DNA of 64,000 nt, taken from contig OZ026561.1 in NCBI GenBank assembly GCA_964020155.1, positions 5,014,369-5,078,368 of the forward strand, written 5' to 3'. This DNA comes from Chondrilla cf. caribensis. Its lineage: Eukaryota > Porifera > Demospongiae > Chondrillida > Chondrillidae. Every line of letters begins with the position of its first letter. Position 1 is the stretch's first letter. Under the pieces are notes generated by a model. The model saw nothing but the letters and a program-made list of their open reading frames with translations, searched no databases and was not told the DNA's origin. Positions 61,701 through 64,000 of this stretch are shown here, in pieces. Made by a program: the position numbers and the translations under genes.

Positions 61701-62018
61701 ATTTTGATGTCGACCAAAATTTCCCCCTATTGCCAATGTATATACTTTGAATGTAGATTCATATATGCGTGTATTACGCCTTGTGGTGATCACCTAAGCA
61801 ATTTGAGATTTCTTTTCTGGTCACCAAGGGCTACCTAGTGTCCATGCCTAACTCACCAACACAATTTGGTAAGCATTCTGATTGTCCTGAGTGCGCTATA
61901 AGCCTCGTGGTGACAAGCCCAAAAAATGTCAATTTTTGGTCTTGTCACCACGGCCTCTCCTGTGTGCACGTGATGCATCATAGCTCAAATCCGAGTTCAC
62001 AGACACACTCCTGGACCT
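40798..62018. repeat. Main satellite array: ~60 head-to-tail copies of a 347/360-bp monomer with higher-order repeats
   Basis: Landmarks recur every 346-349 bp (for example CGGCCTCTCC at 40951, 41297, 41645, 41992, 42341, 42689), with occasional ~360-bp monomers. The long form has CCCCAGTGCCACATATAATAG where the short form has CCCCTATTGCCAATG. Other constants are GTGATGCATCATAGCT, TTTTGATGTCGACC, the palindrome GGTGATCACC and GGTCACCAAGGGCTACC. Every monomer has the hairpin described under findings. Multi-monomer blocks recur exactly, giving higher-order repeats of 3, 4, 5 and 8 monomers. Open frames of 60-113 codons occur on both strands in nearly every monomer but are by-products of the repeat. 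Confidence 0.97.
50489..50592. repeat. Degenerate telomere-like CCCTAA tract inside the satellite array
   Basis: About nine imperfect CCCTAA/CCCTTA/CCCAAA units replace part of one monomer between CTTCTGATAACAAAA and CACCTGAGCAATTTG. Animal telomeres are usually TTAGGG, so this is an interstitial telomere-like sequence. Confidence 0.85.
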
Positions 62019-62032
62019 GTGATTCAGGACAG
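62019..62032 (+). pseudogene. Remnant of cysteine-synthase exon 11 at the array edge
   Basis: The satellite stops at CTCCTGGACC and continues TGTGATTCAGGACAG, the last 14-15 bases of cysteine-synthase exon 11 (CDSGQ), followed by its intron. A deleted gene copy therefore abuts the array. Confidence 0.85.
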
Positions 62033-63466
62033 GTCATCAGTGTGCATTGAAATAGTCAAATCGATGTGAATATATTTTTAACTCTCCAGAGGTACTTCTC
62101 CAAACTGTTTAGTAGGACAATATTGAAGGACCGAGGTGAGAGGGTCACTAGGTGCATCCCTGTAGCTGGTATGTAAAATGTGAATGCTCTGCTTTTGCCT
62201 TCCTGCAGGTCTTCTCCAAACACTTCCAGAGAAATATCACAGTTCTTTACATTGACAGTAACAAGAATTGAGAACTTTTGAATTTACCATTCTACTTATT
62301 AATAAAATGCAAAATGTTGATTCAGTCATATTATTCCTCAGTTGAAATTGTTGCAAACATACGTAAGTGTTCCAAACTGATAAAGGTGACTGACATACTT
62401 TCATTTTGAAACCTTTTGGTTTTGTAAAAATTAATATCAAATTTAACTACATGTGGGACAATCAGCATCTTGATTTTAACGCCTTAACATCAATACAGGA
62501 CCCACCCCTTTTACACATTCAAAGGAAATACCCATTCCCTCTGTTCTAATCGACTGTCACTTAGGTTAAGTTGGGTATACTTATTTAGGCCATAGATACT
62601 CGTTATTGACAATTAAAATAAACACATAATTACATAATAAATATTAGTTAAAATGGTAGTATGTGGGTGTAGCAATAGCTTTCACTCTTTCCAACCTTAT
62701 GTTGTCCATAATTTGTTCAAGTATCAAAATACTGTATTATAATGATCAAATTTAATGAAATTTAATAATTAATAAAAAAGTCACCCACTCAGGGTCAAAG
62801 ACACCTATATATTGAGAGCTTTACAGGGACTTTCCACAGAGACTGTGTACTTGCGTCATTCCACGAATGCAGAAGACACTATTCTAGCTGGGAGGTCAGC
62901 CGCGAGTCCCAAAGCTCCCCCCTACGGTTCTTTGTAGAGAGTATGCGACTGACCACCAGGAAGTGAGCTATTTTTTTTCAGAGAAAAAAACCGTCCTTTT
63001 GAGGATTCGAACCCGCGACCTGGAGCCTAGAGTCGTGTCACCTGACCACCCCGCCACCGTGACTTATCTATTTTATTATTATTATTATCTGCGCTATTTA
63101 AAGTTGCCCTCAATGTTCAATTCGGAGAATAAGCCACCCACAGGCACTCGAATCACTTGATTGTCTCTAATAGGTTTAGAAGAACCTTCGGTGAAGATTT
63201 AAAGTTCGTTGAAGTCTTCGCGCTCGAATTCCAGCCCAAATCCTAATTGTCGACGTTTTGAAATCGGCCATTTTGTTCGCACAATAGAAATAATATAAAT
63301 TCACTGTAGTGGTTACGCGTAGGAATGCATATTATATGATGCTGCAGTATTTCCTCATAAATTCGAATATACTCGAAGATGGTGGAGCTACGTAGGTCGT
63401 AGCTACGGCAAGGGAGCTTTACAAAGTCTTCTGTTTTTAATACTTTAAAACCCGAGGGTATGTAAA
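62033..63466 (+). repeat. Inter-gene repeat segment, copy R4
   Basis: Fourth copy of the segment at 33096-34538, more diverged (small indels near 62420 and 62755). It again leads into the Rheb fragment, like R3. Start-to-start distance from R3 is about 25.8 kb. Confidence 0.92.
62991..63063 (-). ncRNA. tRNA-Leu-like Pol III element (copy 4)
   Basis: Same A box, B box and seven-T run as the other three copies. It shares the CCTCAAAAGG variant with copy 3, supporting descent of R4 and R3 from one unit. Confidence 0.65.
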
Positions 63467-63672
63467 GTTTTCCTACATTCCAGACTGTATGTGTATTATT
63501 GCTTTCCTGTGATAGAAACTTCGTCGGAGAATGCGCGAACACTGTAAGGGACATAGCAGTATTCCTCTGCAAAGAGAAGATATTACCAACTTGCATCTTC
63601 GAGGTGTGTTTGTGTAGGGTATGGGTTGAGGTATATTAACTGATAGAATATTTTCACTTGCTTTGTGTTCAG

Positions 63673-63843
63673 TTTTGAAGTAGTGAAGATCATTCATGAC
63701 AAGATACTGGACATGACCGGTAGTAACCAGTGAGTGCATCATTATGCGATCCACTGTGATTATCATACTCAAGTATTACATCTGCTCTCAGAGTACCACT
63801 TGTTCTGGTGGGAAACAAGACAGACCTCCACATGCAAAATTAA
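63673..63843 (+). pseudogene. Rheb-like small GTPase, two-exon fragment (right copy)
   Basis: Exons 63673-63729 and 63792-63843, as in the left copy, with one visible change (VPLVLVGNKTDL instead of VPLALVGNKTDL). Same stop after LHMQN. Offset from the left copy is 25,815 bp. The sequence continues similarly to the window end. Confidence 0.75.
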
Positions 63844-64000
63844 TAGTTCTGTGTAGCACTGCAAACACACACATCAAAATAGAACTATTGCCAGTACATG
63901 TTTTACAATAATCTATTATCACAATGTCAACACAATAAGTTATATTATGTATACCAAATCTAGCACACTGCATTATACTATGATGGGTCAGGTATTTAGA

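Noticed and set aside
40798..62018. Regular ~347-bp periodicity considered as a CRISPR-like array.
   Set aside because: The whole unit repeats with no unique spacers, the period is far too long and the genome is eukaryotic.
40798..62018. CENP-B-box-like motif in the monomer.
   Set aside because: TTTCGCAAGCATTCTG and variants do not fit the required TTCG....A..CGGG pattern, and no other candidate was seen.
40929..62050. Dozens of 60-113-codon open frames on both strands of the satellite (for example minus-strand frames ending RAHRRGRGDKTKN).
   Set aside because: They follow the repeat period, occur on both strands over the same bases, vary by frameshift between monomers and have no start or splice logic. 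They are repeat by-products.

Overview
The window is eukaryotic and animal-like. Its left 28 kb holds tightly packed genes with short GT-AG introns (mostly about 50-100 bp), many start-to-start gene pairs, and families typical of Metazoa: CCT1/TCP1, NPC1, an OXR1/NCOA7-type TLDc protein, SLC25A51, SPEF1, SDF2, STMP1 and a CARD protein. Compactness plus a CARD joined to an invertebrate-type helical domain suggest an early-branching animal, most likely a demosponge. This is inference; no marker gene fixes the species.

Layout, 1-28.5 kb: (i) 3' part of an unrecognised minus-strand gene; (ii) a minus-strand CARD gene interrupted by an 8-bp tandem duplication; (iii) CCT1, minus, 12 exons; (iv) a plus-strand single-pass membrane protein whose cytoplasmic tail carries sixteen Tyr-x-x-Val motifs; (v) NPC1, minus, 22 exons; (vi) an intronless fold-II PLP enzyme, plus; (vii) a LysM-TLDc (OXR1/NCOA7-like) gene, minus, 14 exons; (viii) a 69-residue orphan, plus; (ix) intronless SLC25A51, minus; (x) SPEF1, minus; (xi) SDF2, plus; (xii) STMP1, a 62-residue three-exon micropeptide gene, minus. 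I rebuilt exon junctions by following reading phase, and every full gene model closes on a multiple of three. Introns are rich in (CA/GT)n and in minisatellites of 20-53 bp.

Layout, 28.5-64 kb: genes give way to repeats. About 2.4 diverged satellite monomers are followed by two tandem ~3.1-kb units, each with a cysteine-synthase-like gene (copy 1 perhaps intact apart from its start, copy 2 frameshifted). A third unit has lost the enzyme and carries a two-exon Rheb GTPase fragment. Then come a ~187-bp tandem array (38.6-40.8 kb) and a ~21-kb array of about 60 copies of a 347/360-bp satellite with higher-order repeats and a strong hairpin in each monomer (40.8-62.0 kb). The flanking unit (cysteine-synthase 3' end, tRNA-Leu-like element, Rheb fragment) then recurs in the same orientation, about 25.8 kb from its first occurrence. 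The right half therefore looks like part of a much larger tandem duplication in a pericentromeric or subtelomeric-type region.

The genes are mostly independent housekeeping functions: protein folding (CCT1, SDF2), lysosomal sterol export (NPC1), mitochondrial NAD transport and a small mitochondrial membrane protein (SLC25A51, STMP1), cilia and microtubules (SPEF1), oxidative-stress TLDc function and amino-acid metabolism (two PLP enzymes). The two least ordinary things are the multi-phosphotyrosine-site membrane scaffold and the hairpin-bearing higher-order satellite with its duplicated gene fragments.
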